The notes under the pieces were generated by a model. That model had not been told where the DNA came from and made no database searches. It saw nothing but the letters and a program-made list of their open reading frames with translations. Positions 41,777-53,271 of a DNA stretch of 64,000 bases are shown piece by piece; position 1 is the first letter of the stretch; the number at the start of each line of letters is the position of its first letter. The stretch covers positions 1 through 64,000 of the forward strand of contig JAENYP010000014.1 of the NCBI GenBank assembly GCA_016841725.1, read 5' to 3'. Made by a program: the position numbers and the translations under genes. Source of the stretch: Thermincola carboxydiphila. GTDB taxonomy: Bacteria > Bacillota > Thermincolia > Thermincolales > UBA2595.

Positions 41777-43015
41777 ATGACTGAACTCTTTAAACTTACA
41801 AGTGTTGCTGAAGCCTGGAAGGCTTTTAGGAATAATATTTCCCTCAACCAATTGGCGGAGGAGCAGGTGCCTGTTCTTGATTCCCTTGGCAGGGTTCTAT
41901 CCCGGGATATTGTTTCCGGGATTGATGTCCCAGGTTTCACGCGTTCCACCATGGATGGGTTTGCTGTCAGGGCAGCCGATACCTTTGGGGCTGCTGAAGC
42001 CATGCCGGCCATGCTGGAGGTTTCCGGTGAGGTTATGATGGGGGAAGAAGCCCAGACCGTCCTGGAACCCGGTCACGCAGTGAGGATAGCAACCGGAGGA
42101 ATGCTGCCGGTAGGCGCTGATGCTGTTGTTATGGTAGAATACACCGAAGAACTGGACAGTGCGACTATCCTGGTCGTCCGGCCGGTGGCGCCGGGAGAGA
42201 ATGTTGTCCAAAAGGGAGAGGACATCAGACAAGGTCAGGTTCTGGTAAAGACCGGGACTGTTATCAGACCTCAGGAAATGGGTGGGCTGGCCGGCATCGG
42301 GATTGTATCCTGCCATGTTGTCCGCAAACCGTTGGTAGGCATTTTATCAACCGGTGACGAGATTGTGGAACCTGATAGGACACCGGGTCCCGGACAGATC
42401 AGGGATATTAATTCATATGCCATTGCCGGACTTGTGGCTGAGGCCGGTGGACAGGCCGTGAACTATGGCATTATCAGGGACGATTTTGCCAGGCTTGAGG
42501 AGACCGTAAAAAAGGCGGTAACAGAAACTGATATTGTTGTTGTATCAGGGGGCAGTTCAGTAGGGACAAGGGATGTTACTTCCCGGGTGCTTGATACCAT
42601 CGGTAAACCGGGTGTCCTGGTTCACGGGGTTTCGGTGAAACCGGGTAAACCGACCATCCTTGGAGTGGTCAGCAATAAGCCGGTTCTGGGACTCCCCGGC
42701 CATCCTGCTTCAGCAATGGTTTTAGCTGATATATTCCTGGTTCCTCTGGTGAGAGCAATGCTGGGCCTGGGTTTTACCTCCCCGGACCGCAGGACTGTGC
42801 GGGCCCTTATGGGCAGGAGCATGGCTTCAGCCAGCGGACGACTGGACTATATCAGGGTGGCCTTGAAAGACGAAAACGGAGGACTTAGAGCTGAGCCTGT
42901 TCTGGGAAAATCGGGCCTGATAATGACGATGGTTAAAGCCGACGGGGTAGTGATTGTCCCTATGGCTAAAGAGGGAATTGAATCAGGAGAAGAGGTTGAG
43001 GTAGTTCTGTTTTAA
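41777..43015 (+). CDS. moeA: Molybdopterin molybdenumtransferase MoeA (first copy)
   Basis: Inserts molybdate (or tungstate) into adenylylated molybdopterin. The 412-residue product shows VDVPGF-type sequence DVPGFTRSTMDGFAVRA, GEAVRIATGG-type HAVRIATGGMLP, STGDEIVEPDRTPGPGQIRD, VVSGGSSVGTRD and GLPGHPASAM. Length is normal. ATG at 41777 follows ATGGAGGT. A second moeA follows directly. Confidence 0.93.
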   Translation: MTELFKLTSVAEAWKAFRNNISLNQLAEEQVPVLDSLGRVLSRDIVSGIDVPGFTRSTMDGFAVRAADTFGAAEAMPAMLEVSGEVMMGEEAQTVLEPGHAVRIATGGMLPVGADAVVMVEYTEELDSATILVVRPVAPGENVVQKGEDIRQGQVLVKTGTVIRPQEMGGLAGIGIVSCHVVRKPLVGILSTGDEIVEPDRTPGPGQIRDINSYAIAGLVAEAGGQAVNYGIIRDDFARLEETVKKAVTETDIVVVSGGSSVGTRDVTSRVLDTIGKPGVLVHGVSVKPGKPTILGVVSNKPVLGLPGHPASAMVLADIFLVPLVRAMLGLGFTSPDRRTVRALMGRSMASASGRLDYIRVALKDENGGLRAEPVLGKSGLIMTMVKADGVVIVPMAKEGIESGEEVEVVLF

Positions 43016-43054
43016 GTTTTTTCAACTCTGTTGATTGGGTTGGTGGTAATTTTG

Positions 43055-44980
43055 GTGAAACGAAATGTCTATTTAGATAATACTCCTCTGGAGGAGGCTG
43101 TCGGCAAGTACTCGGAAAGGCTCAGGGAATTGGGCGCCCTGAACCCGCTGCCCGGTGAGACCATATCTGTGGATGAGGCTTTGGGGCGCGTCACCGCTGA
43201 GCCTGTCTTTGCGCAGGTGTCATCACCCCATTATCATGCCTGTGCTATGGACGGTATGGCAGTTAGGGCTGAAAATACATTTAGGGCCACAGAGACCAAA
43301 CCGGTGAGACTGAGGGTTGGTTCAGGGGCATTTCCGGTGGACACGGGGGACCCCCTGCCCGAAGGCTGTGATGCCGTAATCATGATTGAGCAGGTGCATT
43401 TTGCTGCTGACAGTGAAATCGAAATTATTGCCGCAGCAGCTCCCTGGCAGCATGTCCGGCCCCTGGGTGAGGATATCGTAGCTACAGAGATGATTGTTCC
43501 GGCTAATCATGTACTCCGCCCTATGGATATCGGAGGAATTCTAGCCGGTGGGGTGACTGAGATCAAGGTCCACAGGCAGCCGGTGGTTACCGTAATGCCA
43601 ACCGGGACTGAGCTGGTTCAGCCAGGGACAGACCTGAAAAAAGGAGATATCATAGAGTATAATTCCAGGGTCATCGGGGGGCTGGTCCGGGAATGGGGCG
43701 GACAAGCTGTGCGGACCGCTATTAATGCCGATGAATATGATGTCTTAAAGGAACAAATCCGGAATGCCGTTGAGCAGTCAGATATAGTTGTTGTCAATGC
43801 GGGTTCTTCCGCAGGATCGGAGGACTTCACCTCGGCAATTGTAAGGGAACTGGGTGAAGTTGTGGTCCATGGGGTTGCCATCAAACCCGGTAAGCCTGTA
43901 GTTCTCGGAATTATTGCCGGCACACCGGTATTGGGTATACCGGGCTACCCGGTATCAGCAATCCTCGACTGTGAGCTGTTTTTAAAACCTGTGATTGCAG
44001 CAAAAGCGGGGATTGCTTTAGCTGGCAGGCCGGTGATGAATGTCTCCCTGTCACGCAAGCTTGTTTCTCCCCAGGGAGTGGACGAGTTTGTCCGGGTAAA
44101 ATTGGGCCGGGTTGGTGAAAAGGTGATTGCCACCCCGATTTCCCGGGGGGCAGGGGTGCTGACCTCCCTGATCAAGGCTGATGGAATCCTGAAAATCCCC
44201 AGGTTTATGGAGGGACATGATGCCGGTACTGAGGTGGAGGTCGAACTCCTGAGGGATAAAAACGAGATTGAAAATACCATGGTTATTATCGGCAGCCATG
44301 ATGTCTCCCTGGATATACTCGGCAATTCCCTGAGACTGATGTATCCCGGACGGAGCCTGTCTTCAGCCCATGTAGGCAGCCTTGGCGGGCTTTTGGCCTT
44401 AAGGCGCGGGGAAGCGCATCTGGCGGGGGTCCACCTCCTGGATGAGGCTACGGGGGAGTACAATATCGCTTATGTTGAGAAATTGCTGGCCGGGGTTCCG
44501 GTAATATTAATCAATCTGGTCCATAGGGAGCAGGGTTTTATGGTGCCCCGCGGGAACCCGCGGAGTGTCCGCAGTTTTGTGGACCTGGCAAGGCCCAATA
44601 TGAGGTTTATTAACCGGCAGAAAGGCGCGGGAACCAGAATCCTGCTGGATTATTACCTGAAAAAAGAGAGGGTTGACTCTGAAGATATCGAAGGATACGA
44701 TAGGGAGGAATACACCCATATGGCTGTTGCTGCAGCCGTTGCCGGGGGCAGCGCTGATGTCGGGCTCGGCATAAGGGCTGCAGCCAATGCCCTTATGCTG
44801 GAATTTGTACCGGTAACCGAGGAGAGGTATGACTTGGTTATCCCACAGGCCCACTGGGATACCGGACATATTATAAGCCTGCTGGGCGTCCTCAATGATA
44901 CCGGTTTTCGGGCTGCAGTGGAGAGCCTGGGCGGATATAGTACCCGGACCATGGGGCAGGAGGTCTATCGGAGAGATTAA
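43055..44980 (+). CDS. moeA: MoeA fused to a periplasmic-binding-protein-like domain
   Basis: The product has about 641 residues. Residues 1-400 form a second MoeA (VSSPHYHACAMDGMAVRA, PTGTELVQPG, VVNAGSSAGSED, GIPGYPVSAI). Residues about 405-640 form a PBP-like domain (MVIIGSHDVSLDIL, FINRQKGAGTRILLDYYL, EEYTHMAVAAAVAGGSADVGLG) like that of ModE/LysR-associated molybdate sensors. Fusions of this type occur in sulfate reducers and clostridia. Two MoeA versions may serve Mo and W. GTG at 43055 is preferred over TTG at 43031. Confidence 0.9.
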   Translation: MKRNVYLDNTPLEEAVGKYSERLRELGALNPLPGETISVDEALGRVTAEPVFAQVSSPHYHACAMDGMAVRAENTFRATETKPVRLRVGSGAFPVDTGDPLPEGCDAVIMIEQVHFAADSEIEIIAAAAPWQHVRPLGEDIVATEMIVPANHVLRPMDIGGILAGGVTEIKVHRQPVVTVMPTGTELVQPGTDLKKGDIIEYNSRVIGGLVREWGGQAVRTAINADEYDVLKEQIRNAVEQSDIVVVNAGSSAGSEDFTSAIVRELGEVVVHGVAIKPGKPVVLGIIAGTPVLGIPGYPVSAILDCELFLKPVIAAKAGIALAGRPVMNVSLSRKLVSPQGVDEFVRVKLGRVGEKVIATPISRGAGVLTSLIKADGILKIPRFMEGHDAGTEVEVELLRDKNEIENTMVIIGSHDVSLDILGNSLRLMYPGRSLSSAHVGSLGGLLALRRGEAHLAGVHLLDEATGEYNIAYVEKLLAGVPVILINLVHREQGFMVPRGNPRSVRSFVDLARPNMRFINRQKGAGTRILLDYYLKKERVDSEDIEGYDREEYTHMAVAAAVAGGSADVGLGIRAAANALMLEFVPVTEERYDLVIPQAHWDTGHIISLLGVLNDTGFRAAVESLGGYSTRTMGQEVYRRD

Positions 44981-45016
44981 GGGTGTTCCCCACCTGAGCC
45001 AGGAAGGATGATCCTG

Positions 45017-45994
45017 ATGAATGATGCATTTCAACGTAAAATTAACTATCTTAGGATATCTATAACCGATAGGTGCAATCTCAGGTGTGTTTACTGTATG
45101 CCTGAAGAGGGTGTTGAGCTTTCAAACCATGAGGAAATCCTGAGCCATGAGGAAATCCTCAGGGTGATTAACAGTGCGGTCATGGTTGGCATCAGAAAAA
45201 TCCGCTTTACTGGAGGAGAACCGCTGGTGCGTAAGGGAATTACGTCACTTATTGAGAGGGTTAACGAAATTCCTGAAATTGATGACATTGCCCTGACCAC
45301 TAATGGATTACTGCTGCCTAAAATGGCTGTGGAGCTGAAGAAAGCCGGATTGAAAAGGGTAAATATCAGTCTGGATACCCTCTCGCCGGAAAAATTCCGC
45401 CGGATTACCAGGGGCGGCAGGCTTAGCGAGGCTTGGCTCGGTGTGGAGACTGCCCTTGAAGTCGGATTTGATCCTGTTAAAATAAATGCAGTAGTCATTC
45501 GCAGCTTCAATGATAATGAAGTCTATGACTTTGCCCAACTAACTGCGAAGATGCCGCTCAATGTCCGTTTCATTGAATTGATGCCAATTGGTGTAAGTGA
45601 TTTAAGGGGCCGGGACAGCTTTATGGCAACTGCTGAATTGATTGAAATGCTGCAGAACAGGTATGATCTGGTTCCTGAGAAGGTCGCCGGGAACGGGCCG
45701 GCCAAATCTTACAGGATACCGGGCGCTATGGGGACCATAGGCTTTATCAGCCCTATCAGCAATCATTTCTGTGCTGACTGCAACAGGCTGCGCCTTACTG
45801 CTGAAGGTCAGCTGCGCCCGTGCCTCCAGTCTCCGCAGGAGATTGACCTGAAGACCCCCCTGAGGGGCGGAGCTTCACCTGAGGAACTGGCCCAGGTCAT
45901 CCGGCTTGCCATCAGCAGTAAACCGGAAAAGCATAATATGGAACAGGCGGGCTGGGCAGGGAACCGGCGCTGCATGCCCCAGATAGGCGGATAG
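45017..45994 (+). CDS. moaA: GTP 3',8-cyclase MoaA
   Basis: Radical SAM enzyme that begins molybdopterin synthesis from GTP. The 325-residue product has CNLRCVYCMPEEG with CxxxCxxC, FTGGEPLVRKG, and a C-terminal second [4Fe-4S] site (FCADCNRLRLTAEGQLRPC). The tail ends in RCMPQIGG, matching the functional GG terminus. ATG at 45017 is 9 bp after AGGAAGG; ATG at 45008 is also in frame. Confidence 0.95.
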   Translation: MNDAFQRKINYLRISITDRCNLRCVYCMPEEGVELSNHEEILSHEEILRVINSAVMVGIRKIRFTGGEPLVRKGITSLIERVNEIPEIDDIALTTNGLLLPKMAVELKKAGLKRVNISLDTLSPEKFRRITRGGRLSEAWLGVETALEVGFDPVKINAVVIRSFNDNEVYDFAQLTAKMPLNVRFIELMPIGVSDLRGRDSFMATAELIEMLQNRYDLVPEKVAGNGPAKSYRIPGAMGTIGFISPISNHFCADCNRLRLTAEGQLRPCLQSPQEIDLKTPLRGGASPEELAQVIRLAISSKPEKHNMEQAGWAGNRRCMPQIGG

Positions 45995-46042
45995 ACAGGT
46001 GCGACTTCCATGACTGGATAGACAGGAGTGAATTCCATGAGT
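45989..46042. repeat. 27-bp tandem duplication at the moaA-moaC junction
   Basis: GGATAGACAGG-containing units at 45989-46015 and 46016-46042 match at 22 of 27 positions. Each includes an SD-like AGG, a TTCCATGA start-like site and TAG. Copy 1 contains the moaA stop and creates the three-codon ORF ATG ACT GGA TAG; copy 2 provides the real moaC start. Confidence 0.7.
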
Positions 46043-46540
46043 GAAATGACCCATTTTAATAAGGATGGACGGGCCAGAATGGTAGATGTGACTGCTAAAA
46101 ATGAGACCGTGCGGGTCGCCGTGGCCAGAGGGGAAGTCAGGATGAAACCGGAAACCCTGAAGGCTGTCAGGGAAGGCGGGATAGCCAAGGGCGATGTCCT
46201 GGCAGTGGCCCAGATAGCCGGGATTATGGCTGCCAAACAGACAGGTGACCTTATTCCTATGTGCCACCCACTGTTTATAACAGGGGCAGACCTGGAGTTT
46301 AGACCGGATGAAGCCGGGTCCAGGGTAGAGATTCAGGCCACGGTCCGGACAACCGGTAAAACAGGTGTGGAAATGGAGGCTCTGACTGCGGTTTCTGTGG
46401 CCGGGCTGACCATCTACGATATGTGTAAAGCGATAGATAAAGATATGGTAATAGGGGAAACCAGGCTGGTGGAAAAAACCGGTGGTAAAAGCGGCCGGTA
46501 TGGAAGGGAAGGAGAAGAGAAATGGGTGGAAAAATTATAG
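46037..46540 (+). CDS. moaC: Cyclic pyranopterin monophosphate synthase MoaC
   Basis: Converts the MoaA product to cyclic pyranopterin monophosphate. The 167-residue product begins [20 protein letters not shown] and has [34 protein letters not shown] and [11 protein letters not shown], all diagnostic. ATG at 46037 follows AGGAGTG. Its end overlaps the MOSC gene by 19 bp. Confidence 0.95.
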   Translation: MSEMTHFNKDGRARMVDVTAKNETVRVAVARGEVRMKPETLKAVREGGIAKGDVLAVAQIAGIMAAKQTGDLIPMCHPLFITGADLEFRPDEAGSRVEIQATVRTTGKTGVEMEALTAVSVAGLTIYDMCKAIDKDMVIGETRLVEKTGGKSGRYGREGEEKWVEKL

Positions 46541-46956
46541 CTGTCTGTACCAGTGAAAAAAAGGGTATGCGGAAAAAGAATATCGGTGAGGGAATATTAA
46601 GACCTGATCACGGGCTTGAAGGTGATGCCCATGCGGGGGACTGGCACCGGCAGGTTAGCCTGCTGGCCCTTGAAAGCATCGAAAAAATGCGGGCCAAGGG
46701 ATTGGATGTAAATCCCGGTGACTTTGCTGAAAACCTTACCACAGAAGGAATGGTGCTGGTTGACCTGCCTGTGGGGACAAAACTCAGGATTGGCAGTGAG
46801 GCCCTGGGGGAGGTCACTCAGATTGGCAAGGTGTGCCATGACAGGTGTGCCATCTATTACCAGGCCGGTGATTGTGTAATGCCCAAAGAAGGGATTTTTA
46901 TCAAGGTTCTCACAGGAGGACCGGTAAGAGTTGGAGATGCAGTGGAGTTAGCATAA
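46522..46956 (+). CDS. MOSC-domain protein
   Basis: The 144-residue protein is a stand-alone MOSC domain: [39 protein letters not shown] and [14 protein letters not shown], where the conserved cysteine may handle sulfur during molybdopterin sulfuration. It is translationally coupled to moaC and followed by mog. Confidence 0.9.
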   Translation: MGGKIIAVCTSEKKGMRKKNIGEGILRPDHGLEGDAHAGDWHRQVSLLALESIEKMRAKGLDVNPGDFAENLTTEGMVLVDLPVGTKLRIGSEALGEVTQIGKVCHDRCAIYYQAGDCVMPKEGIFIKVLTGGPVRVGDAVELA

Positions 46957-46972
46957 CAGGGGGAATTGATTT

Positions 46973-47461
46973 ATGTATAAAGTGGGAATTATCACAGCCA
47001 GTGACAAAGGCAGCCGGGGTGAGCGGGAAGATATCAGCGCCGGTGTGATCCGGGAAGAAGTTGCCAGAATAAACGGAGAGGTCCTGGAATACATAGTAGT
47101 TCCAGATGAATGTGAAACAATAAAGGATAAACTGATTGAATTTGCTGATGTAAAAAAACTTGATCTTATATTTACCACCGGTGGAACCGGGTTCAGCCCC
47201 AGAGATGTGACCCCTGAGGCAACTCTTACGGTTGTTGACCGGATGGTTCCGGGAATACCTGAACTAATGCGCCGGGAGGGGTACAAGGTAACTCCAAGAG
47301 CTGTTCTCTCAAGGGCGGCAGCCGGAATCAGAAAACAGACCCTGATTATAAACCTTCCCGGCAGTCCCAGGGCTGTACGGGAAAACCTGGGATGGATTCT
47401 GGAGTGCCTGCCCCATGGGTTGGATATACTCAAGGGGACAGATTCGGAGTGTGCCAGGTAG
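46973..47461 (+). CDS. mog: Molybdopterin adenylyltransferase (MogA/MoaB type)
   Basis: Activates molybdopterin by adenylylation before metal insertion by MoeA. The 162-residue product has GIITASDKGSRGEREDISAG, LIFTTGGTGFSPRDVTPEA and NLPGSPRAVRENL. Last gene of the operon. The ATG at 46973 follows AGGGGGAATTG. Confidence 0.92.
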   Translation: MYKVGIITASDKGSRGEREDISAGVIREEVARINGEVLEYIVVPDECETIKDKLIEFADVKKLDLIFTTGGTGFSPRDVTPEATLTVVDRMVPGIPELMRREGYKVTPRAVLSRAAAGIRKQTLIINLPGSPRAVRENLGWILECLPHGLDILKGTDSECAR

Positions 47462-47793
47462 CGGTTGTTTATTGATAGCCAAGGGTTATCAAAATTTCAG
47501 AAAAGTACGGGAATAAATGTATAAATTTATCTCACAATGGAAATTAATATTGTGTAGGAATTTACTTGGATTTGAAGGAGAAACTCAATTTAAAGAAATT
47601 AAATGATAATGCAAGAAAAATAAGGTAAGATTAACGTAAAATGAGATTTTGGACTAAAACACTGTAATTTTGACGATTACAGGAAGTTGATTTTCCAATT
47701 CTCATTTTATATTATAAATAGTGTATTAGCACTCGACTCTGTTGAGTGCTAACAAAAAAGAAATTACTTAAATCCAATAAAGGAGGGGTCGTC
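47462..47793 (+). promoter_or_regulatory. groESL control region with promoter and CIRCE operator
   Basis: TTGATT (47687-47692), a 17-bp spacer and TATTAT (47710-47715) form a sigma-A promoter. TTAGCACTC-N9-GAGTGCTAA at 47726-47752 is a perfect CIRCE element, the HrcA repressor site. A CTGTAAT/ATTACAG inverted repeat lies at 47662-47682. The remaining 200 bp after mog hold nothing recognised. Confidence 0.95.
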
Positions 47794-48081
47794 ATGAATG
47801 TAAAACCTTTAGGTGACAGAATCTTAGTAAAACCTTTGGCTGCTGAGGAGAAAACCGCAAGTGGGATAGTACTTCCCGATACCGCCAAGGAAAAACCACA
47901 GCAGGGGGAGGTCCTGGCAGTAGGAAGCGGCAGGCTTCTGGAAAGCGGTCAGAAAGTAGACCTGGAGGTTAAGGTCGGTGACAAGGTTATCTATTCCAAG
48001 TATGCCGGCAATGAAATCAAGATTGATGGCGAAGAATGCATGATCATGAATGAACGAGACATTCTGGCAATCGTTGAATAA
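47794..48081 (+). CDS. groES: Co-chaperonin GroES
   Basis: A 95-residue protein beginning [19 protein letters not shown], with the mobile loop TASGIVLPD and the C-terminal [19 protein letters not shown] at 47794 follows AGGAGGGG. Controlled by CIRCE/HrcA together with groEL. Confidence 0.97.
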   Translation: MNVKPLGDRILVKPLAAEEKTASGIVLPDTAKEKPQQGEVLAVGSGRLLESGQKVDLEVKVGDKVIYSKYAGNEIKIDGEECMIMNERDILAIVE

Positions 48082-48132
48082 CAATTCAAACGCAGATTGT
48101 CAAATTAACGAATCCAAGTTCGAGGAGGTTGA

Positions 48133-49764
<1,632 letters not shown>

Positions 49765-49783
49765 TCTGGAATGATGTATAAAG

Positions 49784-49812
49784 AAGGCCCCCACAAATTT
49801 GTGGGGGCTTTT
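49784..49812. terminator. Terminator after groEL (bidirectional)
   Basis: GCCCCCACAAA pairs with TTTGTGGGGGC, followed by TTTTC on the plus strand and preceded by an A-rich run that serves the convergent gene. Confidence 0.9.
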
Positions 49813-49815
49813 CTA

Positions 49816-51234
49816 TTACATCATTTCCATCAGTTCGGCTGCTTCCTGAACCAGCCGTTTATCATTGCTGGTGAGGGCTTTGGAGACAAGCTGCTTTAGG
49901 TAGGCAGGGTTACCGGTATAGGCGTAAAGTGAGTCAATGATTCGTATTTTATCCTGCCTGGGAACCTGATCATATAGTTCACTTAGAAAGTTCATTGCCT
50001 CTATTGAGTCCAGCGCTGCTACTGCTCTCATGGCCTCATGCCTTACCCTGGGGTTTTTGTCCAGGCACAGCATTTGAAATGTGGGCAGGAGTTTGGGGTC
50101 AAACAGCGTTCCCAGAGCTTCTATGGCTCGGACTCTGACAACTGTTGCCCTGTCATCCAGGCATTTTGTGAGGATTGTCTTCCGTGTCCTGCTATAGAAA
50201 CGCCCTATGCCCTGAACAGCTGCTTCCCGTACATGCTGGATGGAGTCCTGTAGGCCCTTTAGGAGATAACCCCTGGCATCGCTTAAATAACAGTTTGCCA
50301 TAAACAGCATGGCTTTTCTGCGCATATCCGGGTCTGGATGAGATAGTTTGGGGATGATTTCTGAAAAAGCTTCTCCTTCCATACGGAGAAGCCCGGTAAG
50401 GGCACACTCACACCCTTCGGGTTCGGTAAAATATATTTCAAGGAGTATTTCGAGAACCTCATTTTTGCCGGTTTTGCCAAGGAGCTCACACAGATGCTCC
50501 AGAGTATGTATATCGAGTGACTTAAAATTCTTAAAGAGCCCAAATACTTCGTTATATCCCTTGTCTCCCAGTTTGAGGAGTGTTCTGAAAAGGTCGTAGG
50601 CAAAAAAGTCATTGACAAACTGTTTGCCGTCAGGACCTGTCTCCAGAACGAGGAACCGGTTTTTCAGAACCGGGATAACACTTTCGTCTTTTGACTCTCC
50701 AAGGGCAATAATAGCTTTGAGCACATTATAAATATCATCATCATTCAACCGTTTCAGTATATGGGGCACTAACTGCGGGGCCGGGTAGAGAGTTGCCGAT
50801 AACAGGGCATTCCACCTGATATTGTGGTGTTCATCTGTCAGGTATCGGATTATTTCTGCGGGATTTTCGGTAACTCCGGTCCTCTTGCGGCAGAATGCCA
50901 CCTGCCTGTGATGGCGGTCTTTGTATAGAATAAATTCATGCCCGGGAAATAATTCGGGCAGCCTCTTTTGCCAGATTTCTTCAACTTTGGCAGCAGATGC
51001 TTCGAAGGCCTCCAGGTCCAGGGTAATTCCGGAAAATTTAAATATATCCTCTTTGGCAAAATCAAGGTGTTCATGTGTGGCAAAGAGTTCGTATGCAGTC
51101 GGGTTGCGTCTGGTGTAACCATCATCCCAGACAACATCAGAATTAATGCAGTCTTTTAACTCTGCATAGTCAAGAGAACTTAAGTTATCAAGATAATTTT
51201 TAAATGACCGCAGCATTTTTCGGTATTTAGCCAA
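49816..51234 (-). CDS. HEAT-repeat protein
   Basis: A 472-residue soluble protein. The N-terminal 150 residues have no recognised domain. From about 155 on there are repeated helical pairs of HEAT/PBS-lyase type (for example DDRATVVRVRAIEALGTLFD, KNPRVRHEAMRAVAALDS). Such proteins act as scaffolds. TTG start at 51234. Convergent with groESL; no partner is apparent. Confidence 0.8.
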   Translation of the reverse strand: MAKYRKMLRSFKNYLDNLSSLDYAELKDCINSDVVWDDGYTRRNPTAYELFATHEHLDFAKEDIFKFSGITLDLEAFEASAAKVEEIWQKRLPELFPGHEFILYKDRHHRQVAFCRKRTGVTENPAEIIRYLTDEHHNIRWNALLSATLYPAPQLVPHILKRLNDDDIYNVLKAIIALGESKDESVIPVLKNRFLVLETGPDGKQFVNDFFAYDLFRTLLKLGDKGYNEVFGLFKNFKSLDIHTLEHLCELLGKTGKNEVLEILLEIYFTEPEGCECALTGLLRMEGEAFSEIIPKLSHPDPDMRRKAMLFMANCYLSDARGYLLKGLQDSIQHVREAAVQGIGRFYSRTRKTILTKCLDDRATVVRVRAIEALGTLFDPKLLPTFQMLCLDKNPRVRHEAMRAVAALDSIEAMNFLSELYDQVPRQDKIRIIDSLYAYTGNPAYLKQLVSKALTSNDKRLVQEAAELMEMM

Positions 51235-51434
51235 ATTAATCTCCTCCTGACTGAACTTTACTAATCTAATTCGGCAGATTATTCCTCTTCACCTTCCAGA
51301 TTAAGATATTTTTCTCTGTGGTTATGAGCAAGCCTCTGGCGGTTTTGAATTAATAATTATAATTCAAGCAGGATTTAGAGGGCATTTAGCAGAATTCAGT
51401 AACATTTATATAATCTATCTACCGGGTGAGAGAT

Positions 51435-52526
51435 ATGAAGAAATTACCTACCGAAAAGGCTGAAAAAGGAATGGTGATAGGAAAAGCCGTTTGTGCTTCC
51501 GACGGTTCTGTTATGCTTACTCCCGGAACTGTGATTAATGAATATCATTTAAAACAGCTGTCCAGTTCCCAAATAAAATATGTTGAAATAATTGAAACAG
51601 ACAGTGAGGTGGTACATAAACTCTTTTCAGCAGCAGAAAATGAGTTTACCAGATTAGAGATTGCGCTGACCATAAAAAGCATTTTCAGGGAAATCACTCT
51701 GTCCAGCCAGTTAAACAAGGGGACAATTAAACGCACAGTAGACAATATGCTGCGCATGGTGTTAAAAGACAGGGCGGTCCTGCTGCACCTTACGGAAGTC
51801 AGAGAACTGGATACTTATATATTTGGGCATTCCCTTAATGTCTGCATGCTTTCCCTGATATTAGGGCTGTTTCTTAAACTAAAGAGAGGGAAGCTTAAAA
51901 ATCTGGGCATAGCGGCACTGCTTCACGATGTGGGAAGGGCCAGGATACCCAGGCACATATTATATAAGCCCAGTCCGCTGACTGTAGAGGAGTTCGCAGA
52001 AGTCAAAAAGCATTCGGCTTATGGCTGTGAAATTATCAAGGAGTGCGGCCACCTGCCTGAGGAGGTTACTCTCGCTGTCCTGCAGCACCATGAGCGGCTG
52101 GATGGTTCCGGGTATCCTGGAGGGCTCAGGGGAGATGAAATCGGCCTGTTTGCCCGGATACTGGCTGTGGCCGATGTTTTTGATGCGCTCCTGGCCGACC
52201 GGCCTTTCAGGCAAGCCTTTTTTCCACACCAGGCTGTGGACATCATTATTAACTCAAGCGGTCAGTTTGACCCTGAAGTCCTCAGGGTATTCATAGAGAA
52301 TGTGGCCATATATCCTGTAGGCAGCGTGGTTTCCCTGAACACAGGTGAAACCGGGATAGTTGTGGATGTTAACAAGGGCCAGCAGACCCGGCCGGTGATC
52401 CGGGTAATGTATGATTCCAATGATATTAAAATACAGTCAATAATAGAAATAGACCTGTCCAAAAACCCGGATACCTTTATAACCAGAGTACTCAGGGAAG
52501 AACAGGTGGAGAATATTATTGGATAG
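51435..52526 (+). CDS. HD-GYP domain phosphodiesterase
   Basis: The 363-residue cytosolic protein has a DUF3391-like N terminus (TPGTVINEYHLKQLSSSQIK) and an HD-GYP domain: LLHDVGRARIP, HHERLDGSGYPGGL, ADVFDALLADRPFRQA. It probably hydrolyses c-di-GMP. ATG at 51435 after GGGTGAGAG. The second HD-GYP in the window, with no sensor domain in the membrane. Confidence 0.88.
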   Translation: MKKLPTEKAEKGMVIGKAVCASDGSVMLTPGTVINEYHLKQLSSSQIKYVEIIETDSEVVHKLFSAAENEFTRLEIALTIKSIFREITLSSQLNKGTIKRTVDNMLRMVLKDRAVLLHLTEVRELDTYIFGHSLNVCMLSLILGLFLKLKRGKLKNLGIAALLHDVGRARIPRHILYKPSPLTVEEFAEVKKHSAYGCEIIKECGHLPEEVTLAVLQHHERLDGSGYPGGLRGDEIGLFARILAVADVFDALLADRPFRQAFFPHQAVDIIINSSGQFDPEVLRVFIENVAIYPVGSVVSLNTGETGIVVDVNKGQQTRPVIRVMYDSNDIKIQSIIEIDLSKNPDTFITRVLREEQVENIIG

Positions 52527-52600
52527 CAGTATCAATAGATTGTGATGTACCTGAAATTATGCTGTAACAGGGCTTTTAATGCCCACGATTTTTCTTTGCT

Positions 52601-53119
52601 CTATTTGCCAAATGCGCCCCCGCTCAGGCCAAGTACTGACATGGCATCACTTACCTTGACCTGTGATGTGTCTGCGTGTTTATCTTCATAGAACATGTCC
52701 AGGGCTTCAATAAACCAGTCTGCATCTCGTTTTACCTGAACTCCGGTTACCTCCCAGTTGGACATAGCCCTTTTGACAACATCCAGTTTCTCTTTCTCTG
52801 ACATGGCCGTCCAGGCTGTACCGTCTGTCTGCCCCGGAACTTTGTCAAGCTCTATGTCAGCAGGCAGAGGTTCATTAGCGGGCGGCTTGTTCCCGGACGG
52901 TTCATACCCGGATGGCTGCTCACCGGTTTCGGAAACCGGCGGGCGGTTATCGGAAACCGGCTGTCCTGTAGGAGCATTCGCCCAGCTTAACACTATCAAA
53001 GTAAGTGTAATTATGCCGACAACCGTCAGGGATATAATGCTGAACCGGGACCAGTTTTTATCACCGGTTTGTTTTCCGGAAGTATTATGTCTGGTGTTTT
53101 TGTTTTTGGCAGCAGTCAC
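52601..53119 (-). CDS. Membrane-anchored protein of unknown function
   Basis: The 172-residue product has a basic N terminus, one transmembrane helix (IISLTVVGIITLTLIVLSW, residues 28-46), a proline-rich linker with PxSxxG and EP repeats (to about 95), and a C-terminal soluble domain of helices. GTG start at 53119 with AGGAGG. Convergent with the HD-GYP gene. Confidence 0.6.
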   Translation of the reverse strand: MTAAKNKNTRHNTSGKQTGDKNWSRFSIISLTVVGIITLTLIVLSWANAPTGQPVSDNRPPVSETGEQPSGYEPSGNKPPANEPLPADIELDKVPGQTDGTAWTAMSEKEKLDVVKRAMSNWEVTGVQVKRDADWFIEALDMFYEDKHADTSQVKVSDAMSVLGLSGGAFGK

Positions 53120-53222
53120 TTTGCAGTCCTCCTGTTGATATGTATGACCAAAACTCCATATAAGTAAGTTTCTTTTATATTAACATAACCGTGCCGTCCA
53201 ATCCAACAGAAAATTGTCCCTG

Positions 53223-53251
53223 TTGCCTTTGGGGGAAATGTTTGTTATAAT
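53223..53251 (+). promoter_or_regulatory. Promoter of tRNA-Thr
   Basis: TTGCCT (53223-53228), a 17-bp spacer and TATAAT (53246-53251), 20 bp before the tRNA. Confidence 0.75.
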
Positions 53252-53271
53252 ATTTGTTGCAGCAAATTGAT

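Noticed and set aside
45120-45165. Repeated CCATGAGGAAATCCT in moaA as an unusual duplication
   Set aside because: It encodes HEEILSHEEIL, and comparable HEEILSYEEI sequence is normal in MoaA proteins.
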